Assembly (NCBI GenBank): GCA_049889815.1
Contig: JBMHCR010000006.1
Span: 62,001 to 126,000 of the forward strand
Origin: JBPOFY01 sp049889815
GTDB taxonomy: Bacteria; Verrucomicrobiota; Verrucomicrobiia; Opitutales; Coraliomargaritaceae
Direction of reading: 5' to 3'
Length of the DNA stretch: 64,000 bases
This document shows, in pieces, positions 50,663 through 59,716 of the stretch (positions are counted from its first letter, which is position 1; each line of letters begins with the position of its first letter). The notes below the pieces were generated by a model, which saw only the letters and a list, made by a program, of their open reading frames with translations, had not been told where the DNA came from and did no database searches. The translations under genes and the position numbers were made by a program.

Positions 50663-52363
50663 TTAGCTCACTCTGTAGTGTGCCAGTTTGCTGGTCTTGC
50701 CGATGCCCGGATTGAAGGTGTTGGTGGGGTCGAGCTTGCGGTAAAACGCTTCTAGCTGGGGCTCTGCTCTGTAAAGGTGTCCTACATTGTGCTCGGCTGG
50801 GTATTTAGCGCCTTTTTCATCCAGCTGTTTGAGGAGCGCTGCTTTCATGGCGTTTACATCGGTGCCTTTTTTGAAGATGTAATCCCGATGGAAGACGTGG
50901 CACATGAAATGACCGTAGTCGAGTGCGAGCTCGAGATGTTTTTCGATTTCTGGCGGCAGCGAGTCCATCCAATCGGGGTCGTTTCCACGAAGTGCGATAT
51001 CCAGCGCAAGGACCTCTTCGGTGGTTTTCTGGTGCACCGTTTGGTAGCGAATCGCGGCACCGGCCGCCGCGAAACGGTGGAGTAGGGCGGCCTTCTGTTC
51101 TTCGGCGGTGCACTCGAAATAGTCGGCACCTTCTTGCTGGCTCCAATTGGAGTCGAGATAATCGCGTGCTTCGTCGATTCCTTCATCCGCCATGCTGAGG
51201 ATGAGATAATACTTATAGCGGTCTCGGAAGCCTCGCAGACGTTTTGGCAGATGCTTTGGAAACAGCTTGCTGATGTGATAGAGGAACAGGTCCGGAAGAA
51301 ACTTGGGTAGAAAAGATAGCTTATTCAGCCGGTATTCTACCGCAGATTTTAAAGCGTAGGCGGTTGGTAGTCGCTCGGTGCCTAGGTGTTTGATCGAGAG
51401 AAACACGTCTTTCCCGTAGCGTTCGGCGACATCGAAAATCTCTCGATTCATGTATTCGCACATTTCAGGTAGTTCGCTAAAAGTGCCGAGAATATCGGAA
51501 CGCAATGCGGTAAACGTTTCCAGGTGGTTGGTTCCGAGGAAAAAGACCTGTTTACGCCTCGGTTGGGGGTAGGTATCGACGCGCACTGCAAAGGCGGCGA
51601 CTTTTCCGGCGCTACCGCTCACGTCGTGGAGTCGCTCGGAGTCGGCATTGTAGCGATTGGGAAGTTCGGTTTCCGTCTTTCGAATACGCTCTGCGTAGCT
51701 GCGGTCGGAAGCGGGTGTGTCCCACGCTTCAACGTCCCTGTCTTTGATCTGTCCTTTGTCTAGGTTCTTGAAGATTTCGTCCGGTGTTTCACCGAGTTCT
51801 TTTATGCCTAAATGATTTACGAGCTCAAGTTTTCCCTGTTTATTCACTCGAGCGAAAAGAGAGAGCTCGGTGTAGGAAGAGCCACGTTTGCAGAGTGCGC
51901 CACCCGCGTTGTTGGCGATGCCTCCTACGATGGTTGCTCCGATGGTTGTGGAGCCAATGACTGAGTGGGGTCCGCGCCCTAGCGGACTGAGGAGTTTTTC
52001 CAGTTCATGAAGCGTCGATCCGGGGTAGGCGAGCACCTGCTTCCCGCCGTCGAGCAGGATGAGTTTTTTGATCCGCGTTGTATTGATGATGACGAGTGGC
52101 CGACCGTAGTCATTGCCGCTGGGACAGGAGCCTTCTGTTAGTCCAGTCTTGGCTCCTTGTAGTATGATTACACAACCCGCATTGACACACACTTCCAATA
52201 TACGCCACTGCTCGAGCAAGGTCTTAGGAAAGACCACGGCGAGCGCATTTCCGATACCTGATCGCCAGCCTGAGCGGTAGTATGCAGTTTTCCTATCGGC
52301 TGTGTAGGTTCGCTTGGCCCCGACTATTCTTGTCAGAGCATCGATGGTTTCCTCTTGAGTCAT
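50663..52363 (-). CDS. dld: Quinone-dependent D-lactate dehydrogenase
   Basis: A 566-residue flavoprotein matching E. coli Dld in length (571) and layout. The FAD-binding (FAD_binding_4) domain is at residues 1-250 (VIILQGAKTGLTEGSCPSG; GSTTIGATIVGGIANNAGGAL). The membrane-associated lactate dehydrogenase domain follows (LSIKHLGTERLPTAYALKSAVEYR; CHVFHRDYI; EHNVGHLYRA). It oxidises D-lactate and passes electrons to quinone at the membrane. Start at MTQEETIDAL (52363); the frame extends 39 codons further but with unrelated residues. Confidence 0.9.
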   Translation of the reverse strand: MTQEETIDALTRIVGAKRTYTADRKTAYYRSGWRSGIGNALAVVFPKTLLEQWRILEVCVNAGCVIILQGAKTGLTEGSCPSGNDYGRPLVIINTTRIKKLILLDGGKQVLAYPGSTLHELEKLLSPLGRGPHSVIGSTTIGATIVGGIANNAGGALCKRGSSYTELSLFARVNKQGKLELVNHLGIKELGETPDEIFKNLDKGQIKDRDVEAWDTPASDRSYAERIRKTETELPNRYNADSERLHDVSGSAGKVAAFAVRVDTYPQPRRKQVFFLGTNHLETFTALRSDILGTFSELPEMCEYMNREIFDVAERYGKDVFLSIKHLGTERLPTAYALKSAVEYRLNKLSFLPKFLPDLFLYHISKLFPKHLPKRLRGFRDRYKYYLILSMADEGIDEARDYLDSNWSQQEGADYFECTAEEQKAALLHRFAAAGAAIRYQTVHQKTTEEVLALDIALRGNDPDWMDSLPPEIEKHLELALDYGHFMCHVFHRDYIFKKGTDVNAMKAALLKQLDEKGAKYPAEHNVGHLYRAEPQLEAFYRKLDPTNTFNPGIGKTSKLAHYRVS

Positions 52364-52579
52364 GCGTGCGTGAAAAAGTGCATGTATCCCTCCGAAGTGA
52401 CGAGTGGAAATCGTATATTTTTGCAAGATGCGCTCGACGCGGCGAGGCGGTTCTAAGCGCCTGGGTTGCCGCATATTCATGAAGTAGACCGTCAGAATTC
52501 GGCTTTGGATTCGTTTTTTCGGCCTCGTATTAAGGCTAGCATCGTAGAGGCGTTTGGGCTTAGGTTCATTGTTTAGATT

Positions 52580-53158
52580 TTGAAATTGGGACTAACAGGT
52601 GGAATAGGGTGTGGTAAATCAACGGTGGTCAGGCTCTTTGCCGAGGCGGGTTGGAGAACTGTAGAATCAGATCAGATCGTGCGCGACTTGTTGTTGACTT
52701 CAGATCGAGTGCAGTCGGAGTTGCGCGAGCGGTGGGGTGATTCGGTGTTCGAGGAGGTCGGCAAGGTGGATCGTAAGGCGATAGCGAGAATCGTGTTTAG
52801 TCATGATGAGGAGCTTGATTGGCTTGAACGACTGCTTCATCCAGAGGTCCGAAGCGTTTGGTTAGGGCAATTGACATCTGAACCGGCTGAAAACTGCTTA
52901 GTGGAGATCCCATTGCTATTTGAAAAAAAGCTTGAGTCCGAGTTCGATTTGACTGTGTGTGTTGTGAGTCCTCCTGATGTTGTTGAAGCCCGTATGGTTC
53001 GCAGAGGTTACACAGGAGCAGAGGTGGAGCAGCGCCGTTCGCGGCAGATGCCACTTCGAGAAAAAGCCCAACGTGCCGACCGCGTTTTATCCAACGCAGG
53101 AAGCTTAGAATTTTTGAAACGACAGACCCTCCGATTGATTAAAGAGCTCCAAGCGTAG
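52580..53158 (+). CDS. coaE: Dephospho-CoA kinase
   Basis: A 192-residue CoaE, last step of CoA synthesis. The P-loop LTGGIGCGKSTV is at residues 4-15, then GWRTVESDQIVRDLL, LLHPEVRSVW and EIPLLFEKKLES. The start must be the TTG at 52580: an in-frame TAG stands two codons upstream (52574-52576) and no ATG or GTG lies between that stop and the P-loop. It is followed by rho (75 bp). Confidence 0.9.
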   Translation: MKLGLTGGIGCGKSTVVRLFAEAGWRTVESDQIVRDLLLTSDRVQSELRERWGDSVFEEVGKVDRKAIARIVFSHDEELDWLERLLHPEVRSVWLGQLTSEPAENCLVEIPLLFEKKLESEFDLTVCVVSPPDVVEARMVRRGYTGAEVEQRRSRQMPLREKAQRADRVLSNAGSLEFLKRQTLRLIKELQA

Positions 53159-53232
53159 CGCTTTGGCAGCGTTACAAATACCCGAAATCACTTAGCTCGA
53201 TGCATGAGCCGTGAACTCATAAACTTTTTACC

Positions 53233-55077
53233 ATGAGTGAAGAAGAAAACACCATTGTTCCAGGCGAGATAACACCCGGCGAAGTCCCTGCACCCACTCG
53301 TAGGCGCGCGCCTCAGAAATCTGCTAAAAAAGCTGCTAAGAAGGCTGCCAAAAAGCGTGCGTCAAGAAAGACTAGCGCAGACGAGGCAGCAGCGGAGCAA
53401 CCCGAAGTGTCTGCGCAGGCTGCGTCTGAAAAACCCAGTGGGACGTTTGTGTATTCAACAGATTCAGACGACGAACCGTATGCAGATGCTGAACCGGCAC
53501 CGAGGTCGGAAACAACGCAACCGGCCATGGTCTCGGAAGAGGCTGCTCCAGCGAAGCAGGATCCGGCGTCGAACAAACAGGGCGGCAATAAGCCCAAGCA
53601 CCCGAACCAAAAGCAGGGCGGCCGCAATAATCGCAATAACAAGTTTAATAAGAATAACCGCAATAAGAAGGGCAAGGGTCGCTGGCAGAATAAGAAGCGT
53701 CCGCAAGAGGAAGAGACTCCCATCGAGTTTGGCGAACTTTTGGAGTATGAAGCGCTAGAGACAGTTGAATCAATAGAGGCGCTGGCGGCCGAGTTGACTG
53801 AGGGTGGTGAGCCTTTGGATTTTAATCGAATCTATGAACTACCACTGCCGGAGCTTCGTGAGGAGGTAAGTGCATTAGCGCTTGAGGTGCCACACGCGCC
53901 GAACCGCGATCAATTGATCAATGCGGTGGTCGCGAATGCGAGAACTCGAAAGAGGCCTATCATTACTACCGGAGTGCTTGAATTGCTCGACGATGATGAA
54001 GGTGGGCTTTTGGTATATCAGCGTGACAGCTATCGCATCAAGGCAATGAGCGCGTATGTCTCCCAGGCATTGATCGAGCACTACGGTCTCTTGCGCGGGC
54101 ATATCGTGAAAGCGCAACTGCATCCCCACCGTGAGAACGAATCCTGCCCATTCGTAGTTAAGGTGGAAAAGGTCATGGACCAGGATCCGGGGACGCTGAG
54201 CCAGATTGTTCCTTTTACCGAGCGTGTCCCCTATTATCCGCTGGATCGAATTTTGATGGAGGCCGACAGCGAATCAAAATGGGACAATCTCTCTATGCGG
54301 GTGGTAGACTGCTTGACTCCAATAGGGTTCGGTCAGCGTGGTTTGATTGTCGCGCCGCCCCGCACGGGTAAAACGGTGCTCATGCAGGGCATGGCAAACT
54401 CGATTCAGCGCAACTACCCGGATGCCCACTTAATCATTCTTTTAATTGACGAGCGCCCGGAAGAGGTGACTGATTTTCGCCGCCAAGTGAGCGGAGAGGT
54501 GATTAGTTCGACCTTCGACGAGTCAGCAGAGAGCCACGTGCACGCAGCTGAGATGGTCATTGAGAAGGCGCGTCGCATGGTGGAGGTCGGTAAAGATGTC
54601 GTGATTCTGCTGGATTCGATCACTCGTTTGGCGCGCGCCTACAATACTACCATGCCGAGTAGTGGGAAAATCCTCTCTGGCGGTGTTGAGGCAAACGCTT
54701 TGCAGAAACCGAAGCGCTTCTTTGGTTCGGCTCGGAACATTGAGGACGGTGGCAGCCTTACAATTATTGCGACTGCTCTAGTCGAGACTGGTAGTAAGAT
54801 GGATGAGGTGATCTTCGAGGAATTCAAAGGTACCGGCAATATGGAATTGCACCTCGATCGCGGTCTTTCGGACAAGCGTATTTTCCCCGCTCTGAGCATG
54901 GACAAAAGCGGCACGCGAAAGGAAGAATTGCTCTATCACCCCGATGAAATGTTAAAAATTTATTCATTGCGCAGGGCGATGAAAGGCCTACCTTCTACCG
55001 ATGCTATGGAAATGCTCATCCAGCGCATTAAGAAAACCAACACCAATGCGGAGTTCTTGATGAGCGTTTCTCGCTAA
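53233..55077 (+). CDS. rho: Transcription termination factor Rho with long disordered N-terminus
   Basis: A 614-residue Rho (E. coli Rho has 419). The C-terminal 450 residues hold the RNA-binding and ATPase domains: LPELREEVSALALEV (N-terminal helices), GVLELLDDDEGGLLV (cold-shock fold), P-loop APPRTGKT (about residues 375-382), LLIDERPEEVTDFRR and DSITRLARAYN. The first about 160 residues are low complexity: a Lys/Ala block (SAKKAAKKAAKKRASRK, about 30-46), an acidic/Ser block and an Asn/Lys/Arg/Gln block (about 115-155). Such inserts occur in Actinobacteria and Bacteroidetes and can change RNA binding or cause condensation. Located between coaE and the pilus cluster. Confidence 0.95.
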   Translation: MSEEENTIVPGEITPGEVPAPTRRRAPQKSAKKAAKKAAKKRASRKTSADEAAAEQPEVSAQAASEKPSGTFVYSTDSDDEPYADAEPAPRSETTQPAMVSEEAAPAKQDPASNKQGGNKPKHPNQKQGGRNNRNNKFNKNNRNKKGKGRWQNKKRPQEEETPIEFGELLEYEALETVESIEALAAELTEGGEPLDFNRIYELPLPELREEVSALALEVPHAPNRDQLINAVVANARTRKRPIITTGVLELLDDDEGGLLVYQRDSYRIKAMSAYVSQALIEHYGLLRGHIVKAQLHPHRENESCPFVVKVEKVMDQDPGTLSQIVPFTERVPYYPLDRILMEADSESKWDNLSMRVVDCLTPIGFGQRGLIVAPPRTGKTVLMQGMANSIQRNYPDAHLIILLIDERPEEVTDFRRQVSGEVISSTFDESAESHVHAAEMVIEKARRMVEVGKDVVILLDSITRLARAYNTTMPSSGKILSGGVEANALQKPKRFFGSARNIEDGGSLTIIATALVETGSKMDEVIFEEFKGTGNMELHLDRGLSDKRIFPALSMDKSGTRKEELLYHPDEMLKIYSLRRAMKGLPSTDAMEMLIQRIKKTNTNAEFLMSVSR

Positions 55078-55124
55078 AAACCGCTAATTTTCACCCCTTT
55101 TTAATCCCCCTAAATTTCAGATCT

Positions 55125-56840
55125 GTGACTTCCGACGACGAATTTGTTCTTCAACTGTTAACTGATAGAGGAATCCTTGATTCCGATGTCATCAACTCTG
55201 CTCGAGATTCAGTCGCCGAGAAGGATGTCGATGGTGATCCCGCTAGCGCTGTCATTGATCATCTAATCGAAGACGATAATCTGACGCAAATGCAGGTGGC
55301 CGAAGTATTGGCGGCCGAATTTAACATGGATGTGGTCGATCTAAGCGACGTCCGTGTGACTGGGGAGGCCTTGGATATCGTCAATGTCCAGCTTGCGACA
55401 CGTTACAAAGTGTTCCCTCTCGAGGTCGATGACAATGAGGCTGAACTCGCGGTGCATGACCCACTCGACATGGACACGATTGATAGTTTGAGCCACGTGT
55501 TGGGGAGAACCATTGTGAGTCGAGTCGCGCCTCTGGAAGAGATCGAAAAGGCAATCCATCAATATTACGAGGGTGCGCAGGTTGAGAACGTTCACGAGAT
55601 GTTCCAGAGCGAGACCAGCGAGGTCATAATGGACTTGCCCACGGGGGACGAGGAAACTGTCAACGAAGAAGAAGCGCCGATTATCAAGTATGTGCACATG
55701 GTGATCTCTGAGGCATTGCGTCGCCGTGCATCAGATATTCATATGGAGCCGCTAGAGAAGCGCTTCCGGGTTCGCTACCGTATTGATGGTGTGCTACATG
55801 AAGTGGAGAATCCTCCTAAGCGCTTACAGCCCTCGATTGTTTCTCGTATTAAGCTGATGTCCAATGTGAGTATCGCTGAAAAGCGCGTGCCACAGGACGG
55901 ACGTATCAATATCACCGTGGGGCCGAAAGTCATCGACCTTCGTGTTTCGACGCTGCCGACTGCGTTCGGTGAAAGCATTGTTATGCGTATTCTCGATAAG
56001 GAAGGTCTTAATTTGGGTCTTCCCCAGCTCGGTTTCTTTAGTGACGACCAAGCCACGTTCGAGCGCGTCATTGCGATGCCGGACGGAATTTTCCTAGTAA
56101 CGGGCCCGACTGGTTCCGGCAAGTCCACCACACTTTATTCCGCTTTGAACTGCATCAACCATCCGGACCGCAAAATCATTACGGTTGAGGACCCGGTCGA
56201 GTACGAGATGGTCGGGATCAATCAGGTGCAGGTGCGCCGTGAGGTTGGAATGACTTTCTCTGCTGCTTTGCGGTCGATGCTCCGTCAAGCGCCGAACATT
56301 ATCATGGTCGGTGAGATTCGTGATAAGGAAACCGCTGAGATTGCGGTGAACGCCTCACTGACCGGGCACATGGTGTTTAGTACCCTCCACACCAACGATG
56401 CACCAAGCGCCGTCAGCCGTTTGATCGATATTGGCATCAAGCCGTTCCTTGTTTCAGCATCCGTCCGAGCCGTCCTTGCGCAGCGTTTAGTGCGCCGCAC
56501 ATGCCTAAATTGTAAGCAACCGGATACGCCCGATGATCGTTTGTTGAACTCCCTAGGAATTCGTGCTGAAGACGCCCTGGATGCTACATTTATGCGTGGT
56601 CAAGGTTGTGAAAAATGTAGCTCCACTGGATTCCGCGGACGCGTTGGTATCTTTGAGGTTTTTAGCGTAAACGAAGAGTTGCAGACGATGATTTATGAAG
56701 AGGCTAGTTTGGTAGCACTTCGCAACAAAGCACGCGAAATGGGCATGCGCAGCATGCGTGAAGACGGTATCCGCAAGATAATTGCTGGAGTTACCACACC
56801 TGAAGAGGTGCTGCACGCCACTGTCGCAGACTCTGAATAG
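55125..56840 (+). CDS. Type IV pilus assembly ATPase (PilB/GspE), first copy
   Basis: A 571-residue PilB/GspE ATPase starting at GTG 55125. N-terminal MshEN-like domain (residues 1-150), then LRRRASDIHMEPLEKRFRVRY, Walker A GPTGSGKSTT (about 327-336), Asp box, Walker B IIMVGEIRD, His box STLHTNDAP and the zinc tetracysteine CLNCKQ ... CEKCSSTG. Powers pilus extension or secretion. First gene of the pilus block. Spacing 32 bp to pilT. A second PilB-like gene follows pilT, so the two paralogs may serve different states or systems. Confidence 0.9.
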   Translation: MTSDDEFVLQLLTDRGILDSDVINSARDSVAEKDVDGDPASAVIDHLIEDDNLTQMQVAEVLAAEFNMDVVDLSDVRVTGEALDIVNVQLATRYKVFPLEVDDNEAELAVHDPLDMDTIDSLSHVLGRTIVSRVAPLEEIEKAIHQYYEGAQVENVHEMFQSETSEVIMDLPTGDEETVNEEEAPIIKYVHMVISEALRRRASDIHMEPLEKRFRVRYRIDGVLHEVENPPKRLQPSIVSRIKLMSNVSIAEKRVPQDGRINITVGPKVIDLRVSTLPTAFGESIVMRILDKEGLNLGLPQLGFFSDDQATFERVIAMPDGIFLVTGPTGSGKSTTLYSALNCINHPDRKIITVEDPVEYEMVGINQVQVRREVGMTFSAALRSMLRQAPNIIMVGEIRDKETAEIAVNASLTGHMVFSTLHTNDAPSAVSRLIDIGIKPFLVSASVRAVLAQRLVRRTCLNCKQPDTPDDRLLNSLGIRAEDALDATFMRGQGCEKCSSTGFRGRVGIFEVFSVNEELQTMIYEEASLVALRNKAREMGMRSMREDGIRKIIAGVTTPEEVLHATVADSE

Positions 56841-56872
56841 TTCAGAATAAATCGTCTTAACGAAGTAAGCAT

Positions 56873-57952
56873 ATGAGCTATGAAATGAATGACTTGTTGG
56901 AGTTGATGGTCGATCAGGGCGCATCCGACTTGCATATTCAGGTCAATCAAGCTCCGACGCTGCGGATCAACGGAACGATGACTCCGGTCGAGGGCCCGAA
57001 GCTCACTGCTCAAGAAGCAGAGGACTTAATGAAAGCGATCACTTCATCATCCAACCAAGAGCAGGTGAAGACGACTGGTGGTGCTGATTTCGGCTTCGCT
57101 TATCTCGATCGTGCGAGATTCCGTGTCAGCGTGCTTCGTGCAAAAGGTGCCTACGGGATGGTGTTACGCCAGATTCCGAACGAGATGCTTACTCTCACTG
57201 CTATCGGACTCCCCGATACGATCAAAGAGTTGATCACACGTCCGCGCGGTTTGATTCTCGTAACCGGTCCAACAGGGTCTGGTAAGTCGACCACGCTTGC
57301 CTCGATGATCAATTGGATCAACGAGAACCGAGATGGTCACATTATTACGATTGAAGACCCGATCGAGTATTATCACGAGCACAAGAACTGCATCGTTACA
57401 CAACGCGAGGTGGGAAACGATGTCGCATCTTTCTCGTCCGCGATCCGTGGTGCGCTTCGGCAGGATCCAGATGTCATTCTCGTTGGTGAGATGAGAGATT
57501 TGGAGACGATCGAAGCTGCGGTAGGTGCTGCGGAAACGGGCCATTTGGTATTCGCGACGCTGCACACGACCGGAGCTGCCCGCACCGTTGACCGGATCGT
57601 AGATGCGTTTCCGTCCGACATGAAGGACCAGATACGCACGCAACTGGCGTCATCGATCATCGCGGTCATTTCCCAGGTTCTGTGTAAAAAGGTTGGAGGC
57701 GGGCGTATAGCTTCCTTTGAAATTATGGTCACCACGACTTCGATTGCGCAGCTGATTCGTGAAAATAAAACCTATCGGATTGCGTCTGACATTCAGACTG
57801 GAGCCGCGCTCGGTATGATCGGTTTAGATGCTCACCTTCTGAATTTATTTAACAGGGACTTGATCGTCGCGGATGAGGCGCTGGCCAAGTCGCAGACCCC
57901 ACTTTGGATGCGCGAAAAGCTTCTCGAAAACGGAGCTAAACTTTCAACATAA
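56873..57952 (+). CDS. pilT: Type IV pilus retraction ATPase
   Basis: A 359-residue PilT. Starts with NDLLELMVDQGASDLHIQVN, Walker A TGPTGSGKSTT (about residue 131), ITIEDPIEYYHEH, Walker B VILVGEMRDLET, His box FATLHTTGAA. C-terminal motif AQLIRENKTYRIASDIQTG corresponds to the AIRNLIRE region needed for retraction (here IAQLIRENK). Retraction powers twitching and DNA uptake. It sits between two PilB-like genes. Confidence 0.95.
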   Translation: MSYEMNDLLELMVDQGASDLHIQVNQAPTLRINGTMTPVEGPKLTAQEAEDLMKAITSSSNQEQVKTTGGADFGFAYLDRARFRVSVLRAKGAYGMVLRQIPNEMLTLTAIGLPDTIKELITRPRGLILVTGPTGSGKSTTLASMINWINENRDGHIITIEDPIEYYHEHKNCIVTQREVGNDVASFSSAIRGALRQDPDVILVGEMRDLETIEAAVGAAETGHLVFATLHTTGAARTVDRIVDAFPSDMKDQIRTQLASSIIAVISQVLCKKVGGGRIASFEIMVTTTSIAQLIRENKTYRIASDIQTGAALGMIGLDAHLLNLFNRDLIVADEALAKSQTPLWMREKLLENGAKLST

Positions 57953-58008
57953 CAGAAAATCTCCCTTTACTTTATTAACCGTCTTAATCAGGCCATTTAT
58001 CCTCCCCC

Positions 58009-59697
58009 ATGTTCGAAGATCATAACGATACCGTTTACGAAGTCATTAGCTCCGCAAATTTACTGGACCAAGCTCTGTTGAATGAGCTGAACGATTCGCA
58101 TTTGTCGACAGGTAAGTCGCTTGCAGATGCGATCGTCGATTCAGGGACTGTTGAGCGCTCTATTATTTTGTCATCCATCGCTGACTACCTAGGTTATGAT
58201 TACCTCGAAACGGTCCCGTCTTCAATTCCGGAAGATGTGTATTCGAGTATGAAAGCGAATGTAGCCCGCATGTACGCGGTGGTTCCGTACAAGGTGGATG
58301 AAACTTCGATGACGGTTCTCGCGGTTGACCCCTTCAATCCAAGCATTATCGATGACCTGACTTTCACGCTGAATAAGGACATTACCATTGTTGTGTGTAA
58401 TCCCGAGCAGGTTGAAAGCCTGATTGTTTCGACCTACGGTGAAGAGGATTCATCAATCGACGATATTTTGGGGGATCTTGGAGATAGTTTTGGCGATGTG
58501 GACGAAGATCTGTCGGATTCAGACCTGAACGATCTTGCAAATCAAACTCCGATCATTCGATTCGTGAACCTTGTCCTGCAGCAGGCTATTAAGGACAAGG
58601 CCTCGGATATTCACTTCGAGCCGTTCGAAGATCAGTTCCGTATCCGCTACCGGATCGACGGTGCGCTTTATGAAATGGCACCACCTCCTAAGAGCTTGGC
58701 GGTCCCAGTCACTTCCCGCGTTAAGGTGCTGTCCAATATGAATATCTCTGAGACGCGTATTCCGCAGGACGGACGCATCAAGATGACGATTGCTGGTCGA
58801 CCAGTTGACCTTCGTGTTTCTACTCTACCAACACAGTTCGGCGAATCGGTCGTTCTTCGTGTCCTCGATAAGTCGGTGGTCAACCTCGACTTGGAAGCTT
58901 TGAGTCTTCCAGATGATATCTTGAACACGATCCGTGATCTGGTGGATCGCCCAAATGGTATTTTCATTGTTACTGGACCTACAGGTTCCGGCAAAACCAC
59001 GACTTTGTATAGTGCGCTTCGCGAGGTAAATGATGTTGAGACGAAGATTCTTACCGCGGAGGACCCGGTGGAATATGAGATCGATGGTATCATGCAGGTT
59101 GCTGTGAACCACCAAGTGGGTCTCGATTTCTCTCGTGCGCTTCGAGCGTTCCTGCGTCAAGACCCAGATAAGATCATGGTCGGTGAGATCCGTGACTTGG
59201 AAACTGCGCAGATCGCCGTCCAGGCTTCACTCACGGGTCACGTGGTTTTGAGCACGCTCCACACCAATGACGCTCCTGGCGCGGTCACTCGTCTCATCGA
59301 TATGGGCCTTGAGCCCTTTCTGATTTCTGCATCTCTCGAAGCGATTCTCGCGCAACGTCTGGTTCGTCGTATTTGCAAGTCATGTCGTGTTGCATACGAA
59401 CCAACCCAAGAAATGATCGATATTTTGGAGGTCGACCCTCTTGAAATTGCCGATAAGGATTTCTACTATGGCGACGGATGCGCTGAGTGCAGTAAGACCG
59501 GTTACCGCGGACGTATCGGTCTGTTTGAGATGATCAACATCACGGATGCTATTCGTGAGATGGTCAACAGCCGTGCTCCTACGCTTGCATTAAAGCAAAA
59601 GGCTCTCGAGCAGGGAATGAGAAGCTTGCGTGACGACGGATTGCGCGCCATCTTCGATGGCAACACCACAATTGAAGAAGTTCTTAAATACACTTAA
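58009..59697 (+). CDS. Type IV pilus assembly ATPase (PilB/GspE), second copy
   Basis: A 562-residue PilB/GspE protein with the same order of motifs as the first copy: ASDIHFEPFEDQFRIRYRIDG, Walker A GPTGSGKTTT (about residue 323), Walker B KIMVGEIRDLE, His box STLHTNDAPGAVTRL, tetracysteine CKSCRVAY ... CAECSKTG. The acidic stretch SSIDDILGDLGDSFGDVDEDLSD-like (about 145-170) is not in the first copy. It precedes pilC by 19 bp. Starts ATG 58009. Confidence 0.9.
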   Translation: MFEDHNDTVYEVISSANLLDQALLNELNDSHLSTGKSLADAIVDSGTVERSIILSSIADYLGYDYLETVPSSIPEDVYSSMKANVARMYAVVPYKVDETSMTVLAVDPFNPSIIDDLTFTLNKDITIVVCNPEQVESLIVSTYGEEDSSIDDILGDLGDSFGDVDEDLSDSDLNDLANQTPIIRFVNLVLQQAIKDKASDIHFEPFEDQFRIRYRIDGALYEMAPPPKSLAVPVTSRVKVLSNMNISETRIPQDGRIKMTIAGRPVDLRVSTLPTQFGESVVLRVLDKSVVNLDLEALSLPDDILNTIRDLVDRPNGIFIVTGPTGSGKTTTLYSALREVNDVETKILTAEDPVEYEIDGIMQVAVNHQVGLDFSRALRAFLRQDPDKIMVGEIRDLETAQIAVQASLTGHVVLSTLHTNDAPGAVTRLIDMGLEPFLISASLEAILAQRLVRRICKSCRVAYEPTQEMIDILEVDPLEIADKDFYYGDGCAECSKTGYRGRIGLFEMINITDAIREMVNSRAPTLALKQKALEQGMRSLRDDGLRAIFDGNTTIEEVLKYT

Positions 59698-59716
59698 ACC
59701 CTATTAAAAAATACCC

